Shown here: piece after piece, positions 16,813-24,703 of the stretch
How the letters are laid out: each line of letters opens with the position of its first letter
Position numbering within the stretch: position 1 is the first letter of the stretch
Source of the DNA: Ktedonobacteraceae bacterium
GTDB lineage: Bacteria; Chloroflexota; Ktedonobacteria; Ktedonobacterales; Ktedonobacteraceae
Reading direction: 5' to 3'
DNA length: 41,070 nucleotides
Assembly: GCA_019240835.1 (NCBI GenBank)
Contig: JAFAXQ010000236.1
Coordinates: 1-41,070, forward strand
Notes under the pieces: model-generated
The model's database searches: none
Seen by the model: the letters and a program-made list of their open reading frames with translations, nothing else
Told to the model about the DNA's origin: nothing
Position numbers and translations under genes: made by a program

Positions 16813-18105
16813 ATGAGTCAAGACACATCAGGTACGCAGCGCGACGAGGAGAGAGAAGGACGCCTTGACCCCGAGGCACTACTCACAAAGTATCACCTGC
16901 GTGACAGCGATGTGGAGAATGATCAGACGCCTGTGCCTTATGCTGGTAGCGACAGTCACCCGCGCAGGCGTGGTCGTCTACGGGTCTATCTGGGTGCTGT
17001 AGCCGGAGCAGGCAAGACGTATGCCATGCTGGCTGAGGGCCATCGACGCCGGGCACGAGGAACTGACGTGGTGGTGGGCTACGTCGAGACGCATGGACGC
17101 CCCCAGACACAGGCCATGTTAGGAGATTTAGAAGTCATTCCTCGCAAGAAGATCACTTATCGTGGCGTGACGCTGGAGGAGATGGATACCGAGGCCATCA
17201 TTGCTCGCTATCCCCAGGTCGCCTTGGTCGATGAATTGGCACACACAAACGTGCCCGGCTCCAAGTATGCCAAGCGCTACCAAGATGTGGAGCACGTGCT
17301 AGACGCAGGCATCAACGTAGTGACCACGCTCAATATCCAGCACCTGGAGAGCCTCAACGACTTGGTCGCCAGTATCACAGGAGTGCGCGTGAGCGAAACA
17401 TTGCCCGACCGCATACTTGATCAGGCAGAAGAAGTAGAGCTTATCGATATCTCTCCGTATGCCCTTCGCCAGCGCATGCGACATGGCAACATCTATCCCC
17501 CTGATCGTATTGAGCCAGCACTCAACAACTTCTTTCGCGAGGGAAACCTGACGGCGCTGCGTGAAATGGCTCTGCGACGGACGGCAGAGAAAACCGAGGC
17601 ACAACTGCAGCAATACATGAGCGAGCATAACATCAGCAAGATCTGGCCTGCCAGTGAGCGAGTGCTGGTGGGCTTTGATCATCGGTCGCATACCCGCCAA
17701 GTGCTACGTGACGCCTGGCGACTTGCGCACGGATTGCATGCAGACCTAATCGCGATTTCTATTGAGCCAGTAGGCTATCTCGCCTTCACGAGTAGGCTGA
17801 TTATGCTCCTCAAGTACGGAAAGAATGCTCGCAGGCATAGGGAAGCAGCGCTACGCCGCCTGGAGGAGCACATTGTGCTGGCCGAAGACCTGGGAGCCGA
17901 GGTCATTCGCATGAAAAGCCAGGATATCGCTCGCACGTTGGTACAGGTGGCCAATGAGCGCCAAGTCACCCAGATTGTGCTCGGTCAGCCCGTGCGCAGT
18001 CGTTGGGAAGAGATCCTACGCGGCTCTATCATCAATCGTTTGCTGCGGCTCAGCACTGATATCGACATTCACCTCGTGCCACACCGTAAAGAGGAAGAAG
18101 TGTAG
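16813..18105 (+). CDS. kdpD: Short KdpD: N-terminal sensor and USP domains without kinase
   Basis: The 430-aa protein contains the KdpD N-terminal ATP-binding domain (about 55-265): Walker A GAVAGAGKT (61-69), GYVETHGRPQTQAML and the Walker B segment VALVDELAHTN (136-146). A universal-stress-protein-like domain follows (about 280-425, starting RVLVGFDH). It ends there. The four membrane helices and the HisKA/HATPase kinase of full-length KdpD (about 900 aa) are missing, and no separate kinase follows. Kinase-less KdpD proteins are known from Deinococcus and cyanobacteria. The USP domain of Staphylococcus KdpD binds cyclic di-AMP, which offers a possible signal here. It may regulate the Kdp complex or the receiver protein at the operon start. 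Its TAG stop overlaps the next small ORF's GTG by one base. Confidence 0.92.
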   Translation: MSQDTSGTQRDEEREGRLDPEALLTKYHLRDSDVENDQTPVPYAGSDSHPRRRGRLRVYLGAVAGAGKTYAMLAEGHRRRARGTDVVVGYVETHGRPQTQAMLGDLEVIPRKKITYRGVTLEEMDTEAIIARYPQVALVDELAHTNVPGSKYAKRYQDVEHVLDAGINVVTTLNIQHLESLNDLVASITGVRVSETLPDRILDQAEEVELIDISPYALRQRMRHGNIYPPDRIEPALNNFFREGNLTALREMALRRTAEKTEAQLQQYMSEHNISKIWPASERVLVGFDHRSHTRQVLRDAWRLAHGLHADLIAISIEPVGYLAFTSRLIMLLKYGKNARRHREAALRRLEEHIVLAEDLGAEVIRMKSQDIARTLVQVANERQVTQIVLGQPVRSRWEEILRGSIINRLLRLSTDIDIHLVPHRKEEEV

Positions 18106-18209
18106 TGACTAATTCCTTAGTGATTATTGGGACAACACTAATTGTGGTGGCCTTGACGTATCTTCCTATCCTGGCGCTTGGACCAATTATCGAGCACTTG
18201 CGGCTGTAA
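18105..18209 (+). CDS. 34-aa membrane microprotein resembling the last helix of KdpA
   Basis: Starting at a GTG that shares one base with the kdpD stop (TAGTG), behind GAGGAAGAAG, this frame encodes a single hydrophobic helix ending in ALTYLPILALGPIIEHLRL. The C-terminus of KdpA in the same operon reads [19 protein letters not shown]. Over 31 aligned residues I count 17 identities, while the DNA is clearly diverged, so this is not a recent copy. The size, coupling to kdpD and retained coding sense suggest a genuine small protein that could bind or substitute for the KdpA terminal helix. Alternatively it is an old 3' fragment of a lost kdpA copy. No such gene is part of the standard kdp set. 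Confidence 0.65.
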   Translation: MTNSLVIIGTTLIVVALTYLPILALGPIIEHLRL

Positions 18210-18214
18210 GTGAC

Positions 18215-18940
18215 TCATGCGTATCTGTCATAAGGAAAAGAAGGCAGTTCCCTGTTTTTGTTGGCCAGCTCGGCGTGAACGGCTCGCACCGCTGACAGAG
18301 CCTGTAAGGCATCGACAGCAGAGGCCAATGCTGCTGCATCCTTGGCATGACAGACAAGCTTGACCGTCTTGCTCTCGCGCTCTGTCCAGATGCCTACCCG
18401 CTCAATGGTAACACCCTTGCGCTCACAAGCCTCATGCACTTGACCCACGAAGGATTCTTCCCCCAGGGTGACCTCTAGTTGAATGGCAGAGCGCTGCAAC
18501 GAGCGCTGAGGCATCATGCGCCTTTCGAGAACGCGCAGTCCTAGCAAGGCGGTCAGGGCCAGCAGGGTCGCTATCACTGCCTCCCACAACCATCCGGCTC
18601 CACATGCCATGCCAAGCGCGGCAACCATCCAGATCACTGCTGCAGTAGTCAGTCCTTTGACACGGTCGTGCTGAACTATAATAGTGCCTCCGCCAAGGAA
18701 GCCGATTCCTGCTACTACATACGAAGCAATACGTGTCGGATCAACCTGCACATGAGCTATGCCGAGCAGTTGGCTGAACCCAAATGCCGAGATTAGGGTA
18801 AAGAGGCAAGACCCAAGGGCTACCAGAGCATTGGTGCGTATTCCAGCCGAATGCTGACGGCTTTCGCGCTCCCATCCCATCACCACACCAAGTAACAGGG
18901 CTACGCTGAGCCTCAGTAGGATTGAGGGCAACGAGATCAT
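18215..18940 (-). CDS. MgtC/SapB-family membrane protein
   Basis: The 241-aa protein begins with the hallmark MgtC membrane region: LLRLSVALLLGVVMGWERESRQHSAG, then IRTNALVALGSCLFTLIS, YVVAGIGFLGGGTIIV and GLTTAAVIWMVAALGMACG, about five helices in all. A C-terminal cytoplasmic ACT-like domain of ~90 residues follows. MgtC proteins are linked to survival at low Mg2+ and to control of membrane ATPases, though the biochemical activity varies. I place the start at ATG 18940 because GGAGAG lies 8 bases upstream; the frame extends to 18973. It converges on the kdp operon with only 5 bases between stops, an ion-homeostasis neighbour but separately transcribed. Confidence 0.9.
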   Translation of the reverse strand: MISLPSILLRLSVALLLGVVMGWERESRQHSAGIRTNALVALGSCLFTLISAFGFSQLLGIAHVQVDPTRIASYVVAGIGFLGGGTIIVQHDRVKGLTTAAVIWMVAALGMACGAGWLWEAVIATLLALTALLGLRVLERRMMPQRSLQRSAIQLEVTLGEESFVGQVHEACERKGVTIERVGIWTERESKTVKLVCHAKDAAALASAVDALQALSAVRAVHAELANKNRELPSFPYDRYA

Positions 18941-19044
18941 GCTGAGATCTCTCCTTTGGAAATGCTTTTGCATACATATATTCGTATATCATACGACATC
19001 TATTGAAACTGCTACATTTGTTTTATCATGAAAGAAAAAATAAA

Positions 19045-19084
19045 ATGAAGAATTGTGAGAGGCAAAGGCTTTCCAATTCTTCAT
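19045..19084 (-). terminator. 11-bp hairpin with T-rich flank, terminator-like on the minus strand
   Basis: ATGAAGAATTG (19045-19055) and CAATTCTTCAT (19074-19084) form a perfect 11-bp stem with an 18-base loop. Reading the minus strand, the stem is followed by TTTATTTTTTC, as in an intrinsic terminator. No minus-strand gene lies upstream of it, so it may block antisense transcripts from running into mgtC or serve as a regulator site. The rest of 18941-19111 is AT-rich; an ATATA-TTCG-TATAT hairpin near 18980 may belong to the mgtC promoter. Confidence 0.45.
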
Positions 19085-19111
19085 CGATTCTGCGCGGGAC
19101 AAAACCTGCTC

Positions 19112-19141
19112 TTGACATGCGTCAAGCTAGTCGGGTATACT
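19112..19141 (+). promoter_or_regulatory. Promoter of the SAM-riboswitch/metX transcript
   Basis: TTGACA (19112-19117) and TATACT (19136-19141) are separated by 18 bases, a near-consensus housekeeping promoter. The start point would be near 19148, about 40 bases before the riboswitch. The -35 lies within an inverted repeat CTTGAC-ATGC-GTCAAG (19111-19126), which could be an operator. Confidence 0.75.
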
Positions 19142-19186
19142 TTGCACATAAGAGAAATTAACAACTGAATCAGAGTTACACAATTG

Positions 19187-19307
19187 ATCTCATCAAGAGA
19201 GGTGGAGGGAAACGGCCCGTTGAAGCCCGGCAACCCACTTGCAACGTCGCAGGAAGGGTGCCAACTCCGGCAGATTGGCATTACTTGTGCCTATCCGCAA
19301 GATGAGG
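19187..19307 (+). promoter_or_regulatory. SAM-I (S-box) riboswitch upstream of metX
   Basis: The conserved S-box core is readable: P1 strand CTCATC (19189-19194), then AAGAGAGGTGGAGGGA, the segment GGCCCGTTGAAGCCCGGCAACC, GGGTGCCAACTCC and the 3' P1 strand GATGAG (19301-19306). SAM-I aptamers bind S-adenosylmethionine and, when occupied, usually cause premature termination of methionine biosynthesis genes. The 3' P1 strand runs on as GAGGGGTATGTG, which can pair with the 5' half of the terminator just downstream (CACACCCCT), giving the expected antiterminator. This fits metX as first target. Confidence 0.93.
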
Positions 19308-19327
19308 GGTATGTGCATGTTTGCCAC

Positions 19328-19352
19328 ACCCCTGAGACGCAGGGGTTTTTTT
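19328..19352 (+). terminator. Riboswitch-controlled intrinsic terminator 1
   Basis: ACCCCTG (19328-19334) pairs with CAGGGGT (19340-19346) around a 5-base loop, followed by a T run to 19352. Its 5' strand overlaps the antiterminator partner of the SAM aptamer. SAM binding should favour this hairpin. Confidence 0.88.
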
Positions 19353-19379
19353 GTGGGTAGAATAACCGTAAATACGTTT

Positions 19380-19413
19380 ACCCCTCGCCCCCTGTTAGGG
19401 TGAGGGGTTTTTT
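19380..19413 (+). terminator. Second intrinsic terminator between riboswitch and metX
   Basis: ACCCCTC (19380-19386) pairs with GAGGGGT (19402-19408), with an inner CCCT/AGGG extension and a T run to 19413. The metX ATG follows 28 bases later. Its 5' strand is exactly complementary to GAGGGGT at 19304-19310 in the riboswitch, so the same switching strand could pair with either terminator. Confidence 0.8.
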
Positions 19414-19441
19414 GTTATCATTTTCTTAAGAAGGAGATGCA

Positions 19442-20590
19442 ATGGCGATTCAATTAGAGTGTGGGTTGGCTATGCGACAGACGACTCTGCATGCAGTGGG
19501 GAGCGTGACGTTTGACCCTCTGCCATTGCAGCTTGGGGGAGATTTTGGGCCGATTACGTTGGCCTACGAGACGTGGGGGACTCGCAATGCAGAGGCGGAT
19601 AATGCCATTTTGATTACTCATGCCCTGACGGGAAACGCCCATGCCCATGATGTGGAGCATCCTGATGACCCGAAGGCGGCGTGGTGGAATCTCTTGATCG
19701 GTCCTGGACGCCCCATCGACACGACACGCTACTTTGTGATTTGCTCGAACATCCTGGGTGGTTGCTATGGCAGCACCGGTCCCTCGTCGCTTGACCCATG
19801 CACAGGCAAACCCTATTGCATGCGTTTTCCCGTAGTGACGATTCGCGATATGGTGCGAGCACAGCGGGTGTTGCTTGAGCACTTGGGCGTGAATCGCTTG
19901 GCACTGGTAGTCGGCGGCTCTATTGGGGGACAACAGGCGTTGGAGTGGGCTGTAACGTACCCTGAGATGGTGCAGAAGGTCGTGGTGGTAGCGGCAACGG
20001 CAGCACTGACGGCGCAGGCGGTTGCCTTTAGCACAGTGCAGCGACAGGCGATTATGGCTGACCCGGCCTGGCGTGGCGGCGACTATGAGCTAGGGCAAGG
20101 GCCGAATACGGGTCTAGCGATTGCGCGCATGCTGGCGATGATTACTTATCAGAGCGAGGAAGCGATGGAGCTGCGCTACGCACGTAATACCAACCGATGC
20201 ACCCCAATTCCAGCACCGACGCAAGCTGCCGATCTCGGCAAGCGCTTTGATGTCGAGAACTATCTCTACTACCAGGGCACCTTGCTAGTGCGCCGCTTCG
20301 ACGCGAATAGCTACCTGTACATCAGCCGTGCGATGGATCTGTACGACGTGAGTGAGGGCTATCCCTCCCTCGACGATGCGCTATGCCGTATTCGCAGCAA
20401 GGCATTATTTATAGGCATTCGTTCAGATCTTCTCTTCCCCGCCGCACACGTACGCTGGCTGGCCGAGAGGGTGCGCAGCCTGGGAGGTGATGCCAGCTAT
20501 GTAGAACTGGATTCGCCTCACGGACACGACGCCTTCCTTAAGGAATGGAAACAGATGGCTAATGCACTTAGTGTACTGAAGGAGCTGTAG
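19442..20590 (+). CDS. metX: Homoserine O-acyltransferase (MetX type)
   Basis: The 382-aa alpha/beta-hydrolase-fold enzyme has the MetX landmarks: oxyanion region THALTGNAHAHD, NILGGCYGSTGPSS, nucleophile Ser160 in GGSIGGQQALEWA, Asp329 in RSDLLFP and His362 in SPHGHDAFL. It acylates homoserine, normally with acetyl-CoA, as the first committed step to methionine. Some MetX-like enzymes use succinyl-CoA instead, which the sequence alone does not settle. AAGGAGA lies 6 bases before ATG 19442. Expression is under the SAM-I riboswitch upstream. It is cytoplasmic and heads a likely operon with aspartate kinase and aspartate-semialdehyde dehydrogenase. Confidence 0.95.
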   Translation: MAIQLECGLAMRQTTLHAVGSVTFDPLPLQLGGDFGPITLAYETWGTRNAEADNAILITHALTGNAHAHDVEHPDDPKAAWWNLLIGPGRPIDTTRYFVICSNILGGCYGSTGPSSLDPCTGKPYCMRFPVVTIRDMVRAQRVLLEHLGVNRLALVVGGSIGGQQALEWAVTYPEMVQKVVVVAATAALTAQAVAFSTVQRQAIMADPAWRGGDYELGQGPNTGLAIARMLAMITYQSEEAMELRYARNTNRCTPIPAPTQAADLGKRFDVENYLYYQGTLLVRRFDANSYLYISRAMDLYDVSEGYPSLDDALCRIRSKALFIGIRSDLLFPAAHVRWLAERVRSLGGDASYVELDSPHGHDAFLKEWKQMANALSVLKEL

Positions 20591-20673
20591 GCGAAGTAGT
20601 AAACTTGTAGCAATACATCCCCCACTGAAGGGTCAGCATGTAGGGTAATATTACACTCCAAGAAGAGGATGAA

Positions 20674-22161
20674 ATGGAAAACAAGGTCAGTGTCCTAAAA
20701 TTCGGAGGAACGTCCGTCGGTAGCGGTGAAAGGATCCGCCAAGTAGCAAGCATCATCGCACACGCAGCCAACGGCGCAGAGGAGCACTTCCCCATCATCG
20801 TTGTCTCGGCCATGGCGGGTGTGACCGACCAACTTTTGAAGATTGCACGTCATACCTGTACTGGTGAGCACGAGAGGTGCGAGGCCGAGTTGCGCCTGCT
20901 GCGGGACAAACATATAGACGCAGCGGTGCAGGTGACTTGCGACGACGAGCGGCGAATGAAGTTGTTCGTTCAGATTGAAGAGGCACTGACCACACTGGCA
21001 CAAGATGTCGCTGCTCTGTGTAGAGCTGCACAGCGCAACGACGAGGTACAATTGCACACTGCCGCTGTTGCTGGTTGGGGCGAGCGCCTCTCGGTTCTAC
21101 TGGTCACCGCCGCTGTCCGCGACCTCGGTGTGGCAACTGAATCCGTACTTCAGGAGATCATCATCACGAGCCATCCTAAGAACGATACTGTGCAGCCTCT
21201 TGGGGTTGTAGTCGGAGCGGACCCACTGATGGAGGAAACACGCATCAATGCGCATGCGCTGATTGCACCGCTTATTGAACGGGGCATTGTTCCCATTACT
21301 GTCGGTTTCATCGGGCGCACTATTACTGGCTATGTCACCACGCTTGGCCGTAATGCCTCCGACTACTGTGCCACGGTCATTGGAGTTGCGCTGGGTTGTG
21401 CTGAAGTCACTATCTACACCGACGTAGATGGTGTCCTGACGGCTGATCCGCGCCTGGTGAAAAATGCCCAGCCCTTGTCTAGGCTCTCGTATGCTGAAGC
21501 AGCGCGCCTCTCCTGGTTTGGTGCCAAGGTACTGCACCCGCGTACATTCATTCCCGTCGCTCCGCGCAATATTCCCGTACGTGTGCGCAACACCTTCAAT
21601 CCTCATGTGCGTGGCACCGTCGTCGGCCCTGCGGCCAGAATGCCAAGCGGAGCCAGAGCAATCACTACTCGCCGCCATCTGGCATTGATTACGGTGGAAA
21701 GCACGGACCTATTCGGTGCTCCTGAGAATGCTGGGCAGATCTTCGCCTTGGCCGCACGAGCAGATGCCGCTCCCATCGTCATCTGCTCCTCGTCAGGGCA
21801 CCACCTGTCCTTCATGGTGGAGGAGGCATCCGCCGACTCGGTGGTAGCCCTGTTGCAACACGATATGGATGCTAGCACATGGCGAGTGCGCTGTCGCCGC
21901 AACCTCGCCGCTTGCGCCTGCATTGGTTCAGGCTTCAATGCTGATCCTACCAGCGCCGCGCAAGCCATCAATGCACTCGCTAGCGAGGATATACCTACCA
22001 TCACCCAGGGCATGTCGGACCAAGCTATCATCCTGATTGTGGAGGATCAAGATGCAGAAAGCGCACTACGCTGCCTGCACCGTGGCCTTATTCTTATTGC
22101 GACCATTGTCCCATTGGTGCGCCATCCCACACAACAAGAGAAAAGACGAGAAGCACGCTAA
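20674..22161 (+). CDS. lysC: Aspartate kinase (monofunctional)
   Basis: The 495-aa protein starts with the aspartokinase motif KFGGTSVGSGERI (from residue 9), followed by VVSAMAGVTDQLL and the catalytic-domain segment GFIGRTITGYVTTLGRNASDYCAT, then TDVDGVLTADPRLV. The C-terminal ~150 residues look like paired ACT regulatory domains, which give feedback inhibition by lysine or threonine. There is no fused homoserine dehydrogenase. It phosphorylates aspartate in the pathway to lysine, threonine and methionine. It lies 83 bases after metX without an obvious terminator between, so it may share the SAM-riboswitch transcript. Confidence 0.94.
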   Translation: MENKVSVLKFGGTSVGSGERIRQVASIIAHAANGAEEHFPIIVVSAMAGVTDQLLKIARHTCTGEHERCEAELRLLRDKHIDAAVQVTCDDERRMKLFVQIEEALTTLAQDVAALCRAAQRNDEVQLHTAAVAGWGERLSVLLVTAAVRDLGVATESVLQEIIITSHPKNDTVQPLGVVVGADPLMEETRINAHALIAPLIERGIVPITVGFIGRTITGYVTTLGRNASDYCATVIGVALGCAEVTIYTDVDGVLTADPRLVKNAQPLSRLSYAEAARLSWFGAKVLHPRTFIPVAPRNIPVRVRNTFNPHVRGTVVGPAARMPSGARAITTRRHLALITVESTDLFGAPENAGQIFALAARADAAPIVICSSSGHHLSFMVEEASADSVVALLQHDMDASTWRVRCRRNLAACACIGSGFNADPTSAAQAINALASEDIPTITQGMSDQAIILIVEDQDAESALRCLHRGLILIATIVPLVRHPTQQEKRREAR

Positions 22162-22235
22162 ACAAACCTGTAGGAATTTGTGTATTATAGAGGCGAGGAC
22201 AAGGCTCGCCCTGTTGGCTAGGAAAGGGAAGTGTT

Positions 22236-23303
22236 ATGCAGCTTCAAGCGCGTATTCCTGTCGCTGTACTGGGCGCAACAGGCATGGTTGGGCAGCGCTT
22301 CATTGAGGGCTTACAGAATCATCCCTGGTTTGAGCTTGTCGCCGTCGCTGCCTCAGAGCGACATAATGGCTGCCCGTATGGCGAGGCAACGCCCTGGCGA
22401 CTACCCAATAGTGAAATGCCCGCATCTGTGGCAAGACTACCTGTCGTCACTTGCAAGACGGAGGCAACGCCCGGCATCAGAATCGCCTTCTCGGCCTTGC
22501 CTGCTGAGGCTGCTGGCGAGGTAGAAGTGGCCTTTGCTCGTGCAGGTGTCGCCGTCTTTAGCAACGCCAAGAGCTACCGCATGGTGCCAGACGTGCCCTT
22601 ACTCATTCCAGAGGTCAATGCTGACCACATTGCTGCTATTATGCAGCAGCGCAAGCAACGCAACTGGCAGGGCTGTATCGTCACCAACGCCAACTGCTCC
22701 GCTACGCCACTGGTGATGGCGCTCAAACCACTACAACTGAGCTTTGGCTTGCGCAAGGTCATAGTCACAACGCTACAAGCTATTTCGGGTGCAGGCTATC
22801 CCGGCCTACCTTCTTATGACATCCTCGATAATGCTATTCCGTATATTGGTGGCGAGGAAGAGAAAGTGGAGAGTGAAACACTCAAGATGCTTGGCACCTG
22901 GCAAGAGGGTCATGGCTTTGTCAATGCTCCGCTGGTGGTCAGTGCTCATTGTAATCGAGTTGGCACACGCGAGGGGCATCTTGAATGCGCCAGCGTCGAA
23001 CTGGAACACGATGCCAGCCCAGAGGAGATTCTTGCTAGTTGGCAGAACTACACACCCGAGCCACAAGCGCTCAAATTGCCAAGTGCGCCCGCTCATCCTC
23101 TACTCTATCGTCACGAGCCGGATCGACCTCAGACGCTGCGCGACCGTGACGCAGGCAATGGCATGACGGTTACTCTTGGACGACTGCGCCGCTGCCCCAT
23201 TCTGCACTACAAGTTTGTGCTATTAGGTCATAACACCATTCGTGGCGCGGCAGGAGGTTCTATTCTCAATGCGGAATTGTGCGTACACAAAGGGTTAATA
23301 TAA
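22236..23303 (+). CDS. asd: Aspartate-semialdehyde dehydrogenase, archaeal/fungal-type
   Basis: The 355-aa enzyme has an N-terminal NADP site AVLGATGMVGQRF (from residue 10), the catalytic Cys154 in TNANCSATPLVMALKPL and the substrate/His segment SAHCNRVGTREGHLECASVEL (His248). The length and these motifs match the archaeal/fungal branch of the family, not the typical E. coli or Gram-positive form. It reduces aspartyl phosphate to aspartate semialdehyde, the step after aspartate kinase encoded 74 bases upstream. The stop codon lies within a hairpin (23291-23307). A lone inverted repeat ACAAA...TTTGT sits in the gap before the gene. Confidence 0.94.
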   Translation: MQLQARIPVAVLGATGMVGQRFIEGLQNHPWFELVAVAASERHNGCPYGEATPWRLPNSEMPASVARLPVVTCKTEATPGIRIAFSALPAEAAGEVEVAFARAGVAVFSNAKSYRMVPDVPLLIPEVNADHIAAIMQQRKQRNWQGCIVTNANCSATPLVMALKPLQLSFGLRKVIVTTLQAISGAGYPGLPSYDILDNAIPYIGGEEEKVESETLKMLGTWQEGHGFVNAPLVVSAHCNRVGTREGHLECASVELEHDASPEEILASWQNYTPEPQALKLPSAPAHPLLYRHEPDRPQTLRDRDAGNGMTVTLGRLRRCPILHYKFVLLGHNTIRGAAGGSILNAELCVHKGLI

Positions 23304-23338
23304 CCCTAAGCCGGTACTAAAGGGCTTTGCAGGCCCTT
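23291..23338. terminator. Two hairpins between convergent asd and sedolisin genes
   Basis: AGGGTTA (23291-23297) and TAACCCT (23301-23307) form a 7-bp stem over the asd stop. AAGGGC (23320-23325) and GCCCTT (23333-23338) form a second stem. Neither has a clear U-run, so this may be a weak bidirectional terminator for the convergent genes. Confidence 0.4.
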
Positions 23339-23347
23339 GGCATCTGA

Positions 23348-24688
23348 TTAGGGGTGTACTTCCTTGATTAAATCAGGGATAAGGTTCTCAGCGTTAGGTG
23401 AACCAAGCCCCGTAGAGGCATCCCAGCCTGCTACGGCTGGATATCCTTGGACGCCTGTTGTGGCATTGGTAGTGTCACCGGAGGTAATATCGTGAAAGTC
23501 CTGCGCATAGGCACGCGATCGCGCTATTTTGTAGAGTGCGGGATTGAGAAAACCCAGGGGATGGCCCGCCATTTGATTAGCAATAGCAATGACTCCTGCC
23601 CAGAGTGGTGCGCTAGCACTGGTGCCGCCAATAAGACCCCAACTTCCATCCACATAGATCGCCATTTCGCTGCTGGGATCAGCAACGGCAGCGACATCCG
23701 GAACGCCACGACGACGATTGAGTTGGTTCTGAACGGCGGCAGGCAGGGACTGCTGATAAGAAGGGGTTGAGAAGAATCTGCTAAAGCCGCCACCGCTGGC
23801 ACCACTGGGACCATTCCATACAATCTCACGCGTTGTATTGCCTTCGCGTAGCAGTGTAGTGCCGCCAACGCTCGTGACCCAGGGTTCATCGGCTGGAAAA
23901 CTCGTTGTTGCGACAGAGGCAAGCGTTTCCCCTTGCATGTCCACAAAGTCGGTGGCACCCTTATCACCTGATGCCGACAGATAGGTCATGCCCCGCTTTG
24001 TGGTCGCTTGCTGGTAAAAGGCGTTCCATTTTTGCAGCTCTTCTTGTCCCGCTGCATCCTGTAACGTCAGTTCAGATGCACCCCAGCTTTGTGACACAAT
24101 AGAGCCGAGGTGATGGTCGAGCGTGTATTGCTCCAATTGCCGAAACTGTGGTAAGCCAACAGTGCCTTCAGTCTCCGCTACCGGACTAGTTAAGACCACA
24201 ATACCTGCATCAGGCGCAATAGCGTGGATGATTTGCACATCAAGCTCAGTCTCTTCTGCCCAACTGAGCATATTTCTGTCATTGGGATTAAAGGCTTTCG
24301 TCCCAAGTGGCGCAATGACCTGGATGTTGATAGGTGGCAGCCCGAACTGCTTATCGAAAACATCCATATCTTGTTGCAGGGTGGGACTGCCAAACGAGAC
24401 GATGTCGACCACTGTCTGTCCCCTACCGCTAAAACCGCGCTCTAGCAGTGACTCAACGCCATAAGCGATACGTAGTTGATAGGGGGTGTAACAGATAGTA
24501 TCCGCAGTACTGTAGGCCAAGCGGGGACAGGTATCAATTGGCGGCGGTATGGTTCTTGCCGCTGTCGAGTAACCCGGCGCATCGGTCATGGTAGTATTGC
24601 TTCTGTTGTTTCCCAGTGGAGCAAAGAAAACCAGGAGAAGGCAGAGGACCCAGAACGGCGAAAAATGACGCACTGTACATATTTTCAT
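23348..24688 (-). CDS. Secreted S53 (sedolisin/kumamolisin) family serine-carboxyl peptidase without propeptide
   Basis: The 446-aa protein has an N-terminal signal-like hydrophobic segment (~11-25). The S53 catalytic residues are visible: Glu146 and Asp150 in WAEETELDVQ, oxyanion Asp242 in SASGDKGA and nucleophile Ser357 in GGTSASAPLWAG. The C-terminal calcium site is represented by DITSGD and GWDASTGLGSPN. Sedolisins act at acidic pH outside the cell. The usual activation propeptide of about 180 residues is absent: only ~70 residues precede the peptidase domain. ATG 24688 has AGGAG 8 bases upstream and follows the response regulator stop by 15 bases, so the protease probably belongs to the same operon as the two-component system. 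Confidence 0.93.
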   Translation of the reverse strand: MKICTVRHFSPFWVLCLLLVFFAPLGNNRSNTTMTDAPGYSTAARTIPPPIDTCPRLAYSTADTICYTPYQLRIAYGVESLLERGFSGRGQTVVDIVSFGSPTLQQDMDVFDKQFGLPPINIQVIAPLGTKAFNPNDRNMLSWAEETELDVQIIHAIAPDAGIVVLTSPVAETEGTVGLPQFRQLEQYTLDHHLGSIVSQSWGASELTLQDAAGQEELQKWNAFYQQATTKRGMTYLSASGDKGATDFVDMQGETLASVATTSFPADEPWVTSVGGTTLLREGNTTREIVWNGPSGASGGGFSRFFSTPSYQQSLPAAVQNQLNRRRGVPDVAAVADPSSEMAIYVDGSWGLIGGTSASAPLWAGVIAIANQMAGHPLGFLNPALYKIARSRAYAQDFHDITSGDTTNATTGVQGYPAVAGWDASTGLGSPNAENLIPDLIKEVHP

Positions 24689-24703
24689 AACAGGCTCCTA
24701 AAA

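Noticed and set aside
21097-21678. 193-codon minus-strand frame opposite aspartate kinase
   Set aside because: Shadow of a conserved enzyme with no ribosome site or family resemblance.
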